Source: Litorimonas cladophorae (GTDB taxonomy: Bacteria; Pseudomonadota; Alphaproteobacteria; Caulobacterales; Maricaulaceae). Taken from it: a DNA stretch of 64,000 nucleotides. The notes below the pieces were generated by a model. That model saw only the letters and a list, made by a program, of their open reading frames with translations. It was not told the DNA's origin and did not search any database. The DNA lies in assembly GCF_014652455.1 (NCBI RefSeq), contig NZ_BMYV01000003.1, positions 62,001-126,000 of the forward strand. Reading direction: 5' to 3'. The stretch's first letter is position 1. The number at the start of each line of letters is the position of its first letter. The position numbers and the translations under genes are program-made. This document shows, one piece after another, positions 52,169-60,916 of this stretch.

Positions 52169-53377
52169 ATGCCAAAAGCAATGCCCAAATCCGATACACC
52201 CTTTATGTCTGACAGTGATGTCGTCGATCGCGTGTTGGAGCATGTTGCGGCGGGCACCACGGATCGCGGAACGCAGACTTGGCACGAGCCTGTTCAAAAT
52301 TATCAATCTGAAACCCGTCTTGCGCAGGAACTTGCGCTTTTCAAATCTCTACCGACCGCCTTCTGCCCCTCTATCGCATTGGCGAAAGCAGGCGATTACA
52401 TTGCGCGCACGGCGGCTGGGACGCCCTTAATCATTGTACGTGGTTATGATGGTAAAGTGCGGGCTTTCAAAAACGCCTGCCGACATCGCGGTGCAGAATT
52501 GGCCGCAGGTAAAGGCTGTGCCGGAGCTTTTGTCTGCCCCTATCATGGTTGGTCCTATGGCTTGGACGGTGCCTTATTGGGTATTCCCCATGAAGACGGT
52601 TTCCCCGACATCGATAAGCTCGCCAATGGATTAGTGGAAGTCGCCGCAATTGAAACCAAGGGCCTCGTCTTTGTCTGCCAGAGTGAAAGCGGTTTAGACC
52701 TTCAGGACAGTTTCGATGAGGCCAATCGCGATGAAGACAGTCTCGATTTTTTAAACGGCATTCCCAACGTTTTGGCCCCCGACCAAATTATTTTCGACGA
52801 GAATGAAATCATCGTTGAAGCCAATTGGAAACTACACCTTGAGAGCTTCTTAGAGGGGTATCATATTAAGGCGACGCACAAGGAAACCTTTTTTCCTTTT
52901 GGCTATGACAATCTCAATGTGATCGAATTTAACGGCCCCCACGCCCGCGTCACATTCCCGTTTCAGCGTATCACACAATTGGCAGATGTTGCCCCCGAAG
53001 ACCGTGAGGTGTCAGACAAGCTAACCTATTTAAACCATATGTTTCCCAATGTAATTTTGGCCGAATTATCGCATCACCGCACATTGGGAATCCTTGAACC
53101 GCTCGGGACAAAGCGCACGCGTATTACGACCTTTCACATGACAAAATCAGAAGCGGTGGCAGATAGGGATGCCGCGATTGCGACGGCCGCTCGTGATTTG
53201 GATTTCGTCAATGGAACGGGCCAAGCCGAAGATATTGCGATGGTCAATGGTATCCAACGTGGCCTCAACTCTGGCGCCAATGACGCCTTCACCTTCGGAC
53301 AATTCGAACCTGCAATCGTGCATTTTCATCAGCAGTTGGCGGAGCGGCTTCAAACGCGAGAGGACATCCAAGAATGA
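52169..53377 (+). CDS. aromatic ring-hydroxylating / Rieske non-heme iron oxygenase, alpha subunit
   Basis: 402 residues from the ATG at 52169; the frame is open upstream but overlaps the preceding gene. The Rieske domain (about 60-165) contains CRHRG and CPYHGW, the 2Fe-2S ligands. The catalytic domain has the iron ligands His-x4-His in YHIKATHKETFF, preceded by ANWKLHLESFLEG, and a late Asp in QAEDIAMVNG. It resembles the carnitine/glycine-betaine-type (CntA/GbcA) oxygenases more than classical aromatic dioxygenases. No reductase or beta subunit is nearby, so its electron donor must be elsewhere. The next small gene overlaps by four bases. Confidence 0.88.
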   Translation: MPKAMPKSDTPFMSDSDVVDRVLEHVAAGTTDRGTQTWHEPVQNYQSETRLAQELALFKSLPTAFCPSIALAKAGDYIARTAAGTPLIIVRGYDGKVRAFKNACRHRGAELAAGKGCAGAFVCPYHGWSYGLDGALLGIPHEDGFPDIDKLANGLVEVAAIETKGLVFVCQSESGLDLQDSFDEANRDEDSLDFLNGIPNVLAPDQIIFDENEIIVEANWKLHLESFLEGYHIKATHKETFFPFGYDNLNVIEFNGPHARVTFPFQRITQLADVAPEDREVSDKLTYLNHMFPNVILAELSHHRTLGILEPLGTKRTRITTFHMTKSEAVADRDAAIATAARDLDFVNGTGQAEDIAMVNGIQRGLNSGANDAFTFGQFEPAIVHFHQQLAERLQTREDIQE

Positions 53378-53556
53378 AGGTCAAACGCGTTTTTATTGGA
53401 CTCTTTTGGATTTTTTTGATTTTTTTATTCGCCTTATTTGCGGTGCCTGTAGTCGTGGGCAATAACTCTAAAGAGTTCAAAATCCTTATAGGAAGCGTCA
53501 TTTTAATTTCTGGCCTATACGGAGGCGTCCAACAAATATTTTGGAATCGAAAATGA
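53374..53556 (+). CDS. small two-helix membrane protein
   Basis: 60 residues. Helix one (VFIGLFWIFLIFLFALFAV) starts right after a MKVKR cap; helix two is ILIGSVILISGLYGG, ending in a charged NRK. Its ATG overlaps the stop of the oxygenase gene (ATGA), which supports it as a real, coupled small gene. Function unknown. Confidence 0.5.
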   Translation: MKVKRVFIGLFWIFLIFLFALFAVPVVVGNNSKEFKILIGSVILISGLYGGVQQIFWNRK

Positions 53557-53637
53557 TGAAATAGGTGACGTCAATTTTACCCCACCCTCGGATACTACAA
53601 ATTTACAAAACATCACTGATTATCATAAGTGAGTCAT

Positions 53638-53829
53638 ATGACTTGGGAATATCGACTAATTAAGGTGAATGGGGCTTTTGGAGTCTATGAAGTCTACTAC
53701 GAGGACGGGAAGGTTGTGTCTTATTCTCAACGGCCTGCTTCACCCCGTGGGGAAGATATCGAAGCTATAAAGGAAGATTTCAAACGTTATTCTGCGGCAC
53801 TTGATAAACCGGCAATTGAAGTTGACTGA
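53638..53829 (+). CDS. small hypothetical protein
   Basis: 63 residues starting MTWEYRLIKVNG, followed by a short beta-hairpin-like YEVYYEDGKVVSYSQ and a helical tail EDIEAIKEDFKRYSAALD. A GTG three codons upstream is also in frame. The composition is that of a compact soluble protein and similar small orphans of this form occur in alphaproteobacteria, but I assign no function. Confidence 0.5.
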   Translation: MTWEYRLIKVNGAFGVYEVYYEDGKVVSYSQRPASPRGEDIEAIKEDFKRYSAALDKPAIEVD

Positions 53830-53872
53830 CTACAAAAGCAGCGCGCCATATTGGGCAAAAGCCCCAGACAAC

Positions 53873-53950
53873 AATGATCCCCGCCTATTAAAAATTTTAA
53901 TGTATAGCTTTCAGTGACTTAAACCTAATTTCAAGAGAATGATCCCCGCC
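53873..53950. repeat. 13-bp direct repeat in the intergenic stretch
   Basis: AATGATCCCCGCC occurs at 53873-53885 and again at 53938-53950. The two copies flank an AT-rich segment of about 50 bases. No function is visible; target-site duplication of a lost element is one possibility. Confidence 0.4.
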
Positions 53951-53958
53951 CTCAAAAC

Positions 53959-54270
53959 CTATGATATGTTGTTTAGGTTCTTTCGGACACGGGACAGGTA
54001 GGAGCTCACCTGGTGTAATTTGCTGAAAGCAAAATACACACTATGCATTTTGTCTTCGACAAATTGCATTGACTGGTCCGAGAGACGGTGGGTCTGAGCG
54101 TTGGGTGGTGAGACATCCGAAGGTGCCGGGACTTTAGGAGTGAGAGCCGATGCCTGGGGCCACAGCTGCCTCAACTGGTAGGACAAACGGGCCGCTTCTT
54201 CAAAAACCATTGCCGCAAGGTTTGCATTATTCGTCTGACAATCGGGTGATGTGGCAATCGCGTAAAACAA
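53959..54270 (-). CDS. doubtful hypothetical protein
   Basis: 103 residues, starting MFYAIATSPDCQTN. Its composition (Ala/Ser/Gln-rich, with an amphipathic helix AAMVFEEAARLSYQLRQLW and a C-terminal helical stretch) is protein-like and no overlapping gene explains the open frame. No family match is recognised and no clear ribosome-binding site is seen. It may be a real small gene or chance. Confidence 0.3.
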   Translation of the reverse strand: MFYAIATSPDCQTNNANLAAMVFEEAARLSYQLRQLWPQASALTPKVPAPSDVSPPNAQTHRLSDQSMQFVEDKMHSVYFAFSKLHQVSSYLSRVRKNLNNIS

Positions 54271-54428
54271 AAACTATAAATTTGGTATTCCATCGCGGAT
54301 GCCAACCTTGCGGACGGTCCCGCTTATAATTTTGGCTTCGGCAGTTCCCCCTGAAATAAGGAGATGGGCTGCGAGCATTGGCGCTTGTCTTGAACGTTAT
54401 TAAAAAAAGATGGAACCGTTTCGCGAAT

Positions 54429-55379
54429 CTATTTTTTCAGCAAACCAATCTCAAGGAGGCGTTCCGTCAGATAATCTTCTGCGGTGATGGGGGCCTCAAC
54501 CTTGCCTGTTTTCGCGACGCAATTTGGCAGCGGGTCAATTAAATAATCTTGATTGGGATGCAGGAAGAACGGGAAGGAATAGCGAGGGAATTTTGCGCGT
54601 TCAGCAGACGGATTCAAGACGCGGTGAGTTGTCGACGGGATCGTCCAAGCCGTCAGGCGTTGCAACATGTCACCCGCATTGACGACCAAAGCCCCCTTGG
54701 GAGCATTGACATCCAGCCACGTTCCATTGCGATGTTTCGCCTGCAAGCCCGCTTCTTCTGCGCCGAGCAAAAGCGTTATCAGGTTAATATCTTCATGGGC
54801 GGCCGCGCGAACAGACCCTTCTGGTGGTGGGTTGATGTGTGCGGGGTAATGCAACATGCGTAGAATGGAATTGCCATTATTGACCTTGTCATCGAAATAG
54901 CTCTCCTCCAGCCCCAAATGGAGTGCGACCGCGCGCAGAAGGTCAGCACCGAAACTATCCAAAGCCTCATAAAGGTCCCGCGTTGATGTGTTAAATTCGG
55001 GCAGTTCCTCAACCACCGGCGTGTCCTTCATCTTCGCGCGATATGGGCTATCGGCGGGAAGATCACGGCCTGTGTGCCAAAATTCTTTGAAATCAGAGAT
55101 CGCGCGGCCCTTGGCATTTTCCGAACCAATGGGAGAGTAGCCCCGCTGATGTCCATTATCGGGATCCGCATATTTCCGCTTTGTCTCTGGCGATTGCGCG
55201 AAGAACGTCTTGGCGTCCTCTGCAGCTTTATCAATAATATCTTGCGGGATAGTGTGATCAGAGACGACCGCGAATCCAGTCTCTGCGAAACTTTCGCCAA
55301 AGGCTTTCGCAAAAGCGGCTTTGTCAGTTTTCCAAAGGTTATAGCTGACGGGTTTTATCTCGATTGTTGTCATATCCAT
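54429..55379 (-). CDS. 2-oxoglutarate/Fe(II)-dependent oxygenase, isopenicillin-N-synthase-like family
   Basis: 316 residues from the ATG at 55379 (a second ATG follows at 55373; upstream only a TTG start). The N-terminal DIOX_N region (about 1-110) includes AVVSDHTIPQDIIDKA. The catalytic jelly roll has the iron ligands His-x-Asp in AAHEDINLITLLLG and a distal His in STTHRVLNPSAERAKFPRYSFPFF, with RYSFPFF giving the 2-oxoglutarate-binding Arg-x-Ser. Substrate is unknown; bacterial members often oxidise small acids or amino acids. It is a single gene on its strand. Confidence 0.9.
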   Translation of the reverse strand: MDMTTIEIKPVSYNLWKTDKAAFAKAFGESFAETGFAVVSDHTIPQDIIDKAAEDAKTFFAQSPETKRKYADPDNGHQRGYSPIGSENAKGRAISDFKEFWHTGRDLPADSPYRAKMKDTPVVEELPEFNTSTRDLYEALDSFGADLLRAVALHLGLEESYFDDKVNNGNSILRMLHYPAHINPPPEGSVRAAAHEDINLITLLLGAEEAGLQAKHRNGTWLDVNAPKGALVVNAGDMLQRLTAWTIPSTTHRVLNPSAERAKFPRYSFPFFLHPNQDYLIDPLPNCVAKTGKVEAPITAEDYLTERLLEIGLLKK

Positions 55380-55461
55380 TTTATCGCGCGAGTCTGAGGG
55401 GGTTGGCAATGGCCTTCGGCAGAAAGCGCTGCATTATCCAAGATGGGCGAACGTGGTGCGT

Positions 55462-55758
55462 TCAGATCGCGACGCTAATGGCGACATCCACGCTGTCACC
55501 GATTTCAAGATCCTCGGCTTTGCGAATGGCTTTCTTGATCGGCAGGAAATATGCGCCGCTTTCCTTGTCTGGGAAAAGGGAGGTGTTCCATTCGGTGTCC
55601 CCAATGCGGAACTTCACACGGACCGAGCGAAAACCGCGCGCCGAATGCCGCGTAAAATGTTTGATATCTGCGCTCATTTCGACGGGCAATGTCACAAAGA
55701 CCCAACTGCCTTTCCACTCCCAAAGCGCGGCGGTAAATTCGAAGTCCAAATCGATCAT
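55462..55758 (-). CDS. DUF1905 domain protein
   Basis: 98 residues from the ATG at 55758. The frame is open further upstream but that overlaps the M50 gene. The sequence MIDLDFEFTAALWEWKG, then WVFVTLPVEMSADIK and GSVRVKFRIGDTEW-type strands, followed by FPDKESGAYFLPIKKAIRKAE and DSVDVAISV, is the compact beta-barrel DUF1905 pattern. Function unknown. It lies between the oxygenase gene and a divergent metalloprotease gene. Confidence 0.85.
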   Translation of the reverse strand: MIDLDFEFTAALWEWKGSWVFVTLPVEMSADIKHFTRHSARGFRSVRVKFRIGDTEWNTSLFPDKESGAYFLPIKKAIRKAEDLEIGDSVDVAISVAI

Positions 55759-55870
55759 GACGCCTCCTGCATTGGACCCCTGTTTCTCACAGTCGAGGAT
55801 AAAAGACCAATAGCTGTTGAAACCAAGAAGCGGGCTTGCGACAGCTCGTGACACCCTTAACATTAAGACC

Positions 55871-56608
55871 ATGTCAGTGACCCAATTCAAGAATATAAAA
55901 CCCCTCCCCCCGCGCCTGCCTGCGACGCAATTTTGGGGCCTTTGCTTCATTGTCTGGATGTTGCTGCAGGTGCCTATGGTTCGCATTCCGATCATGTTCA
56001 CCTCAACCTGGGCCCATGAATTAGGGCATGGGTTAGGAGCGGTCTTCACAGGGGGGCGCTTTATTGAATTGACCGTCTTTCCCAATTTTTCGGGCGTCGC
56101 CCAAACCGCGACCGTCAATGACTTTCAGCGCGCTATGGTTATTATCGTTGGGCTGCTGGGCCCAAGCCTTCTCGGCGTATTGATGATTATTCTAACGCGG
56201 GCGTTAAATTGGTATCGCATTGCCATTATTGTGTTGGCGGCTTTGCTGGCGATGTCGCAGATTTGGGCCGCCGATAGTTTCACACAGCTAACATTGGCAA
56301 GCGGAACCTTGGCTCTGGGTTTGGTCGCGTGGAAGGTACCAAACCAGGCCGTGCTCTATATCGCACATATTATCGCGATCGGGCTCTGTTTGAATGCGCT
56401 GACGGGATTTGGTTATTTCTTCATCGGGAACGCCGAAGTGGCGGGATCACTCTATAGGTCAGACTCAGGCGTGTTGTCCGACATCATTGGGGGGCCGCAT
56501 TGGTTTTGGGGCGGGTTGATTGCCGCACTGTCGATACTTATTTTGTTTGCGGGCGTCGTACTGTCAGACAAATGGGCGCGTCGTAAAGACATCATCCACC
56601 CGCCATAG
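55871..56608 (+). CDS. M50B-like membrane metalloprotease family protein
   Basis: 245 residues from the ATG at 55871; an earlier in-frame ATG at 55817 is unlikely because it overlaps the DUF1905 gene upstream region. The first helix is followed by WAHELGHGLGAVFTGG, where HELGH is the zinc motif of site-2-type M50 peptidases. About six further hydrophobic helices follow. A second metal ligand (NxxPxxxxDG or similar) is not obvious, as in many peptidase_M50B-like proteins. Role unknown. The next gene starts 53 bases later. Confidence 0.8.
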   Translation: MSVTQFKNIKPLPPRLPATQFWGLCFIVWMLLQVPMVRIPIMFTSTWAHELGHGLGAVFTGGRFIELTVFPNFSGVAQTATVNDFQRAMVIIVGLLGPSLLGVLMIILTRALNWYRIAIIVLAALLAMSQIWAADSFTQLTLASGTLALGLVAWKVPNQAVLYIAHIIAIGLCLNALTGFGYFFIGNAEVAGSLYRSDSGVLSDIIGGPHWFWGGLIAALSILILFAGVVLSDKWARRKDIIHPP

Positions 56609-56660
56609 TGGCATGTAGATTGCATCGAGAGGATTAAATTCTTCTTGGGGGCATCCGACA

Positions 56661-58178
56661 ATGAAACATCTAAAAACTACAATGGCAGCTTGTGTCTTAA
56701 TGGGGCTGAGTGGGCCAGCATTTGCTGCTGAAGTAGACCTAGAAGCTATTTGTGCACTGGACAATATACCCGAGGATCAGCGCGATGCTGTTAAAGAGAT
56801 TTGCGACAGCGTGCGTCTCGAACTCGTCAAAGCGCAAATCGAAGACTTGCGGAATGCAGCAAAGCTAGAGGGTTTAGATACCGATGCTCCGAATGAGGGC
56901 ACGACCACCCTCAATGGTGTCGCGACAGGATACGCGTCTGTTTTGGCTGTTCAGGCGGCGGCACGCGCAGGCGGCGAAATGGGTGGCGAAATCTGCCGAC
57001 AAGCACGAGGACGAACTATTTATTTCGGTATGCCACAGCAATATAGGCAATCGGCAAATCTAAAAAAACATTATCTGAGGCGTATCAAATCCCTACAAAG
57101 TCAGCATATTACTGCAGCAACCGCAATAACCCAGGCCACGCAGTCCGTTTCTACCCTTGAAGTGGAGGTTAACAATGCGATTGTAGCAGCACAAGCGCAG
57201 CCCGAGGAAAATGGCGGAACAGATGAAATAAAGAACTTTTTAGCTCCCGGTGTTGTAACAGCCGTGGGACAAATCATCGGCACGACGAATGTATTAAACG
57301 CTCTAACAAAACTCGTGCGGAGTAACGTAACAATTACGGGTATTAGTCCTGACATCCCTGACGAAGCCGTTGCATATGCAATCAAAAGCGGAATCACGGC
57401 TGCGGCTAGAACGCAAGGCGGATGCCGCATTGCATCACCAGAGAGCAATCTAGATGCCAACGACCCGCTCGAAGGCGAATTGAACAGCTTGTACATAAAA
57501 CTAAGTGATTTGCAGGGGACGTTAGATACCCTAGTCGGCCAAATGACGACATCAGTTGCCAGAATTAGATTGGTAGATACAAATGCCGCTGATGACCTGA
57601 AAGAAACGCTTACAGACCTTGAAACTAAAGCTAGGACAATTGTAAATAATGCGAGCACGGAGTCGGAAAAAATCTGGACTGAACTCGCGACGGCCAGCGG
57701 GTCAGGTGCCACGCCTAAGACAACATTATTGGATCGTATAATCAGTGCAGATGTCGCAGTCAGAGACAGGAATGCGGTCTTCCTCGATGCGCGTCAGGTT
57801 AAAAGTGCAGCGGCGCAGGTCCATAGCAAAGGCCTCTTCCGCACCGACCGCTTACATTTCAGCGGTAGCGTCGTCGTCGGCTATGAGCTCGTTGACAGAA
57901 CGGGACACACTCTGGGCAGTGGGATGTTTGATGCGAGTCGCGCAGAACAGATCCGCGACAGAACAGGCTTTAATTCTCGCAATGGCAGGATAACCAGCTT
58001 TGACTATGCACCTACTGTACAGCCTACGTATCGTCCCGCACCTCGCCCAGCTTACGCGCCACAGCATGTCCCAAGTTACGCGCCACGATATGCACCATCT
58101 GGAACGGTGACATATCGTCCAACGTATGTTCAATCTATACCGCCACAGACCATTTATACCTATGAATCAGGGCGATAA
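56661..58178 (+). CDS. exported coiled-coil protein with Tyr/Pro-rich tail
   Basis: 505 residues with a clear signal peptide (MKHLKTTMAACVLMGLSGPAFAAE). The body is mostly helical with probable coiled coils (about 30-80, 125-190 and 270-350) and six or so scattered Cys residues. The last about 60 residues are a repetitive Tyr/Pro-rich tail (YRPAPRPAYAPQ, SYAPRYAPS, YRPTYVQS). Such tails occur in adhesive or self-assembling proteins and cell-wall contacts. No family recognised. It is convergent with the operon ending at 58181. Confidence 0.7.
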   Translation: MKHLKTTMAACVLMGLSGPAFAAEVDLEAICALDNIPEDQRDAVKEICDSVRLELVKAQIEDLRNAAKLEGLDTDAPNEGTTTLNGVATGYASVLAVQAAARAGGEMGGEICRQARGRTIYFGMPQQYRQSANLKKHYLRRIKSLQSQHITAATAITQATQSVSTLEVEVNNAIVAAQAQPEENGGTDEIKNFLAPGVVTAVGQIIGTTNVLNALTKLVRSNVTITGISPDIPDEAVAYAIKSGITAAARTQGGCRIASPESNLDANDPLEGELNSLYIKLSDLQGTLDTLVGQMTTSVARIRLVDTNAADDLKETLTDLETKARTIVNNASTESEKIWTELATASGSGATPKTTLLDRIISADVAVRDRNAVFLDARQVKSAAAQVHSKGLFRTDRLHFSGSVVVGYELVDRTGHTLGSGMFDASRAEQIRDRTGFNSRNGRITSFDYAPTVQPTYRPAPRPAYAPQHVPSYAPRYAPSGTVTYRPTYVQSIPPQTIYTYESGR

Positions 58179-58180
58179 CG

Positions 58181-58834
58181 CTACTTAGGCGATCCAAATA
58201 ATTTGCGCCAAAATCCACGAGCTTTTTCGCTGCCCTCTTCGACGGTTTCGCCGACTTCGCGTGCAGCATCGCTGATTGTATCGCCGACTTTATCCAGCGT
58301 CGGATCAATCCGTTTGGCTTTCCAACGGCGAATGGCGCGCCAACTCATGAACCAGAGGACCAATAAAAGCCCGATGAAGAAAATATTAAAATAGGGAAAG
58401 ATGAAAACATCGGGTCCCGAAACTCGCTTCATAGATGTCGCGTTGGGAAAAATCGAAAACATCCGAATGCGCCACCCATAGTGCCGCACCGCGACCCATT
58501 GATCATCATCTTTGGCTAAAGCCTGCGCTTGGGCTGTGACATCACTACTGTTGAATTTGAAATAGGGTGGAAAGCCCCAACCTGTATCTTCGTTCCTATA
58601 GACACGCGTTCGTCCCTTTGGAGTCTCCGTATTGATAAAGCGAACGTCGCGGGTCGCGCCTTCATTTGTACCGATATCGGCGCGGTCCCAAAAAGGGTCA
58701 TCCTTATCTATATCCACGCGTTTCATATCCACGCCGACAATGCGAACCACGTCATTTTGAGGCAAAAAATAGTTCAGGAAAACAGCGCCAAAAACGAAAA
58801 GAAGAATGGCAGGTAAGTGTTTGGCGAATTTCAT
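58181..58834 (-). CDS. DUF1523 family membrane protein
   Basis: 217 residues. A first transmembrane helix (AILLFVFGAVFLNYFLP) follows a short basic start, a periplasmic domain (about 28-140) contains VVRIVGVDMKRVD and DVRFINTETPKGR, and a second helix (FNIFFIGLLLVLWFMSW) precedes a charged cytoplasmic tail with an amphipathic helix (DTISDAAREVGETVEEGSEKARGF). This is the DUF1523 layout. It is the last gene of a six-gene minus-strand operon, 10 bases from the previous gene. Confidence 0.82.
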   Translation of the reverse strand: MKFAKHLPAILLFVFGAVFLNYFLPQNDVVRIVGVDMKRVDIDKDDPFWDRADIGTNEGATRDVRFINTETPKGRTRVYRNEDTGWGFPPYFKFNSSDVTAQAQALAKDDDQWVAVRHYGWRIRMFSIFPNATSMKRVSGPDVFIFPYFNIFFIGLLLVLWFMSWRAIRRWKAKRIDPTLDKVGDTISDAAREVGETVEEGSEKARGFWRKLFGSPK

Positions 58835-58844
58835 GGTCGTCCCC

Positions 58845-59123
58845 TTAAGTGTATTGGGCCAGATAAATCAGAAACCCCATGATCAGGCCGGGGATCACAT
58901 AAACCCCGAGTATCAACTTGGGTTTATATGACCGATTATAGCGTTTCATGCCACGGGCGACAAAGACGTCCTCTTCTTCCGTGATCTGTTTGATTTTAGA
59001 TTGCGATTTATACTCAGCCTTCAAACTCGCTTGCTGACGAATACGCGCCGTAAAGCTCAAAATAGCATAAGCGATACTGAGCAATATGAAAACGATGATG
59101 AAATTGCGAATGATTGGAAACAT
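58845..59123 (-). CDS. small two-helix membrane protein
   Basis: 92 residues with a helix at each end (IIRNFIIVFILLSIAYAILSF and LILGVYVIPGLIMGFLIYLAQ) and a polar, Lys/Glu-rich middle. Its start is three bases after the stop of the preceding gene and the DUF1523 gene follows after 10 bases, so it belongs to the same operon. No family recognised. Confidence 0.7.
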   Translation of the reverse strand: MFPIIRNFIIVFILLSIAYAILSFTARIRQQASLKAEYKSQSKIKQITEEEDVFVARGMKRYNRSYKPKLILGVYVIPGLIMGFLIYLAQYT

Positions 59124-59126
59124 GAT

Positions 59127-60599
59127 CTATCTCCTATTCCGATCTTTGCTTCGAGAACGCTTCTGCGGTTTGCCCCATGGACTGATATAGGGTTTTGCTT
59201 CGGCACTGCGGTTTCTCCAACCCGTTTCAACATCAACGACAACCAGTTCATCATCGACAATCCGGGTCATTGAGCCGCTCGTGCTGATGTCAGGTTGAAT
59301 GCGAGTCGGCGTCGGGACCTCCTCTGACATGCTCGGCTCGCTCCCGAAGAGCGCTTCTCGCGCGCCCGCTTTGTCCATCGCATATTCTTGTTCCAAGAAT
59401 CGGACGACAAACTCCTTCTTATCATCAGGCCACGCACGGTAGGCTTCGTAAAATAGCGGCTTGTGGCAGATGAACAATTGACGGAAATCCAAGCGGGATA
59501 AATCCGAGAGCAACATATTCACAAGGTCGCGGTCTTTGTGCTGCGACCCACGTAGGGCATAGAAGAATGCAGGGTGAGACGGGCCTAGCTTTGGCACCCG
59601 TCCACCCAATGAGGCCCAGCGCCAGACCTCCATCAGGCCTGTAAATTCGGGCGGCAATTGGTTGGCATAGCGACGCTCGAGGCTGCGCATATTCTGGCGC
59701 GAGAGCGTCGAGAGATCATGCCCTTGATCGGCGGCTGTGGAGACGACAATGAAATCCATCTTCTGACGGATAATCAGGGCGCTCGCCTCGCTTGGTCGTT
59801 GAACGATCAACTGGCTGAGGCCCTCATCGCGCAACCAATTCGCGATGCCTTCGGGATCGGCGAAGGTCAGGACTTGGTCGATATCAACATCACTTAGGCC
59901 CGGCACATCTTCACGCGCGACAATAGTTGGCGTGGCCGCATCGCGGAACACATAGACCCCGCCGAAATGAGAGGAGAAATAATTGCCTTGCTGGAACACT
60001 TGGCTTTCCAGCTTCACGGGATTGCGTTGGATATTACCTGTACGTTTGGCCAGTTCGATCATTTCCGAGATCAGAACATCATCCCACCACGCGTCATCAT
60101 CGGCCATGAAACGGTCGATGTGACCGCTTAGCTCTTCGGCCTCGGCGACATGGGCTTGTGTCGTATCTGCCGTGATTTCGACACGGTTGATGTCGAGCAA
60201 ATCTGCGGGTTCATCCAATTTGAAAACGGAATTCATCAACTCGCCCGCAACCGCTTCGCGGGCTGTGAGGGCGAAAAGCTGATCTTCGTTCTCTTCGATA
60301 TATTGGCGCAGAATATGGCGTGAGGTTGAGAATTGAGAATTCAGCAGCGGCGCTGTTTTCTGATCGGTCGAGAGCAGAATAAACATCTGGTTGGCGCCAT
60401 GCGGATTCAGATAAAGCTCGTCACCCAACTCATGCGCGATCTCTGGTGAGGCCCCCGCAATATCGATATGAAATTCTGTTAGCTCTGTGCGTTTGCCAAT
60501 CAAATGCTCAAGCGCGCGGTTATAGCGTTCCACAAGCGCAGGCGAAGACACCTCATAGAGGTTTCCAAACATCAACCCAGCTTTGACGAGGCGCATCAT
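59127..60599 (-). CDS. uncharacterised operon protein, possibly DUF6638-like
   Basis: 490 residues from the ATG at 60599, which overlaps the upstream stop; the longer open frame is not used. The protein starts MMRLVKAGLMFGNLY and is soluble, acidic and helix-rich, with stretches such as HIDIAGASPEIAHELGDELYLNPHG and WAFLGGRVPK-like WASLGGRVPKLGPSHPAFFYALRG. No catalytic motif is recognised. My memory of a DUF6638 name for this family is uncertain. It is coupled to both neighbours in an operon built around an AAA+ ATPase. Confidence 0.65.
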   Translation of the reverse strand: MMRLVKAGLMFGNLYEVSSPALVERYNRALEHLIGKRTELTEFHIDIAGASPEIAHELGDELYLNPHGANQMFILLSTDQKTAPLLNSQFSTSRHILRQYIEENEDQLFALTAREAVAGELMNSVFKLDEPADLLDINRVEITADTTQAHVAEAEELSGHIDRFMADDDAWWDDVLISEMIELAKRTGNIQRNPVKLESQVFQQGNYFSSHFGGVYVFRDAATPTIVAREDVPGLSDVDIDQVLTFADPEGIANWLRDEGLSQLIVQRPSEASALIIRQKMDFIVVSTAADQGHDLSTLSRQNMRSLERRYANQLPPEFTGLMEVWRWASLGGRVPKLGPSHPAFFYALRGSQHKDRDLVNMLLSDLSRLDFRQLFICHKPLFYEAYRAWPDDKKEFVVRFLEQEYAMDKAGAREALFGSEPSMSEEVPTPTRIQPDISTSGSMTRIVDDELVVVDVETGWRNRSAEAKPYISPWGKPQKRSRSKDRNRR

Positions 60600-60916
60600 G
60601 TGGAACGTTCCCTTGAAAGGTTCAGCAAAGTCCCAACAAGACCAATGCATCCAAATACACCCGCAGGAAGCACAGCAAAAATTGGTGCATGGATCAACTT
60701 TAAACCTTCAGGATTAGGGTCGACACCCAAGTTAAAGCTAAAGAACATTAAGCCGAAAACAACTGTAAAGGCGACGTAAGTAGAAACAGTCATAATTATA
60801 ACCGTCATCCAATCAGGTCGATCAGATCCAGTTAGCTTGCTCTGGAGTCTTCTGAGGCCAAAACAGCCAGTGGCTATGAAGGTCAGAAGCACAATGATGG
60901 CTAAAGTCCAACTCAT
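60596..60916 (-). CDS. small three-helix membrane protein
   Basis: 106 residues with three hydrophobic stretches (LAIIVLLTFIATGCFGL, VIIMTVSTYVAFTVVFGLMFF and IFAVLPAGVFGCIGLVGTLL) and a short basic C-terminus. It overlaps the AAA+ gene upstream and the next gene downstream by four bases each, evidence that it is translated as part of the operon. Its sequence is less GC-rich than its neighbours and no family is recognised. Confidence 0.65.
   Translation of the reverse strand: MSWTLAIIVLLTFIATGCFGLRRLQSKLTGSDRPDWMTVIIMTVSTYVAFTVVFGLMFFSFNLGVDPNPEGLKLIHAPIFAVLPAGVFGCIGLVGTLLNLSRERST

Larger units (their letters stand above)
53830..54428. other. low-coding stretch between the small orphan and the 2OG oxygenase gene
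   Basis: About 600 bases without a convincing gene. It holds the 13-bp direct repeat and a possible short minus-strand frame (53959-54270). Nothing in 54271-54428 looks coding; this part, at the end of the minus-strand oxygenase gene, is AT-rich with a run of A residues at 54401-54408. Confidence 0.4.

Noticed and set aside
53872-53951. 13-bp direct repeats as target-site duplication of an insertion
   Set aside because: The enclosed DNA is only about 50 bases with no terminal inverted repeats, so insertion cannot be supported.
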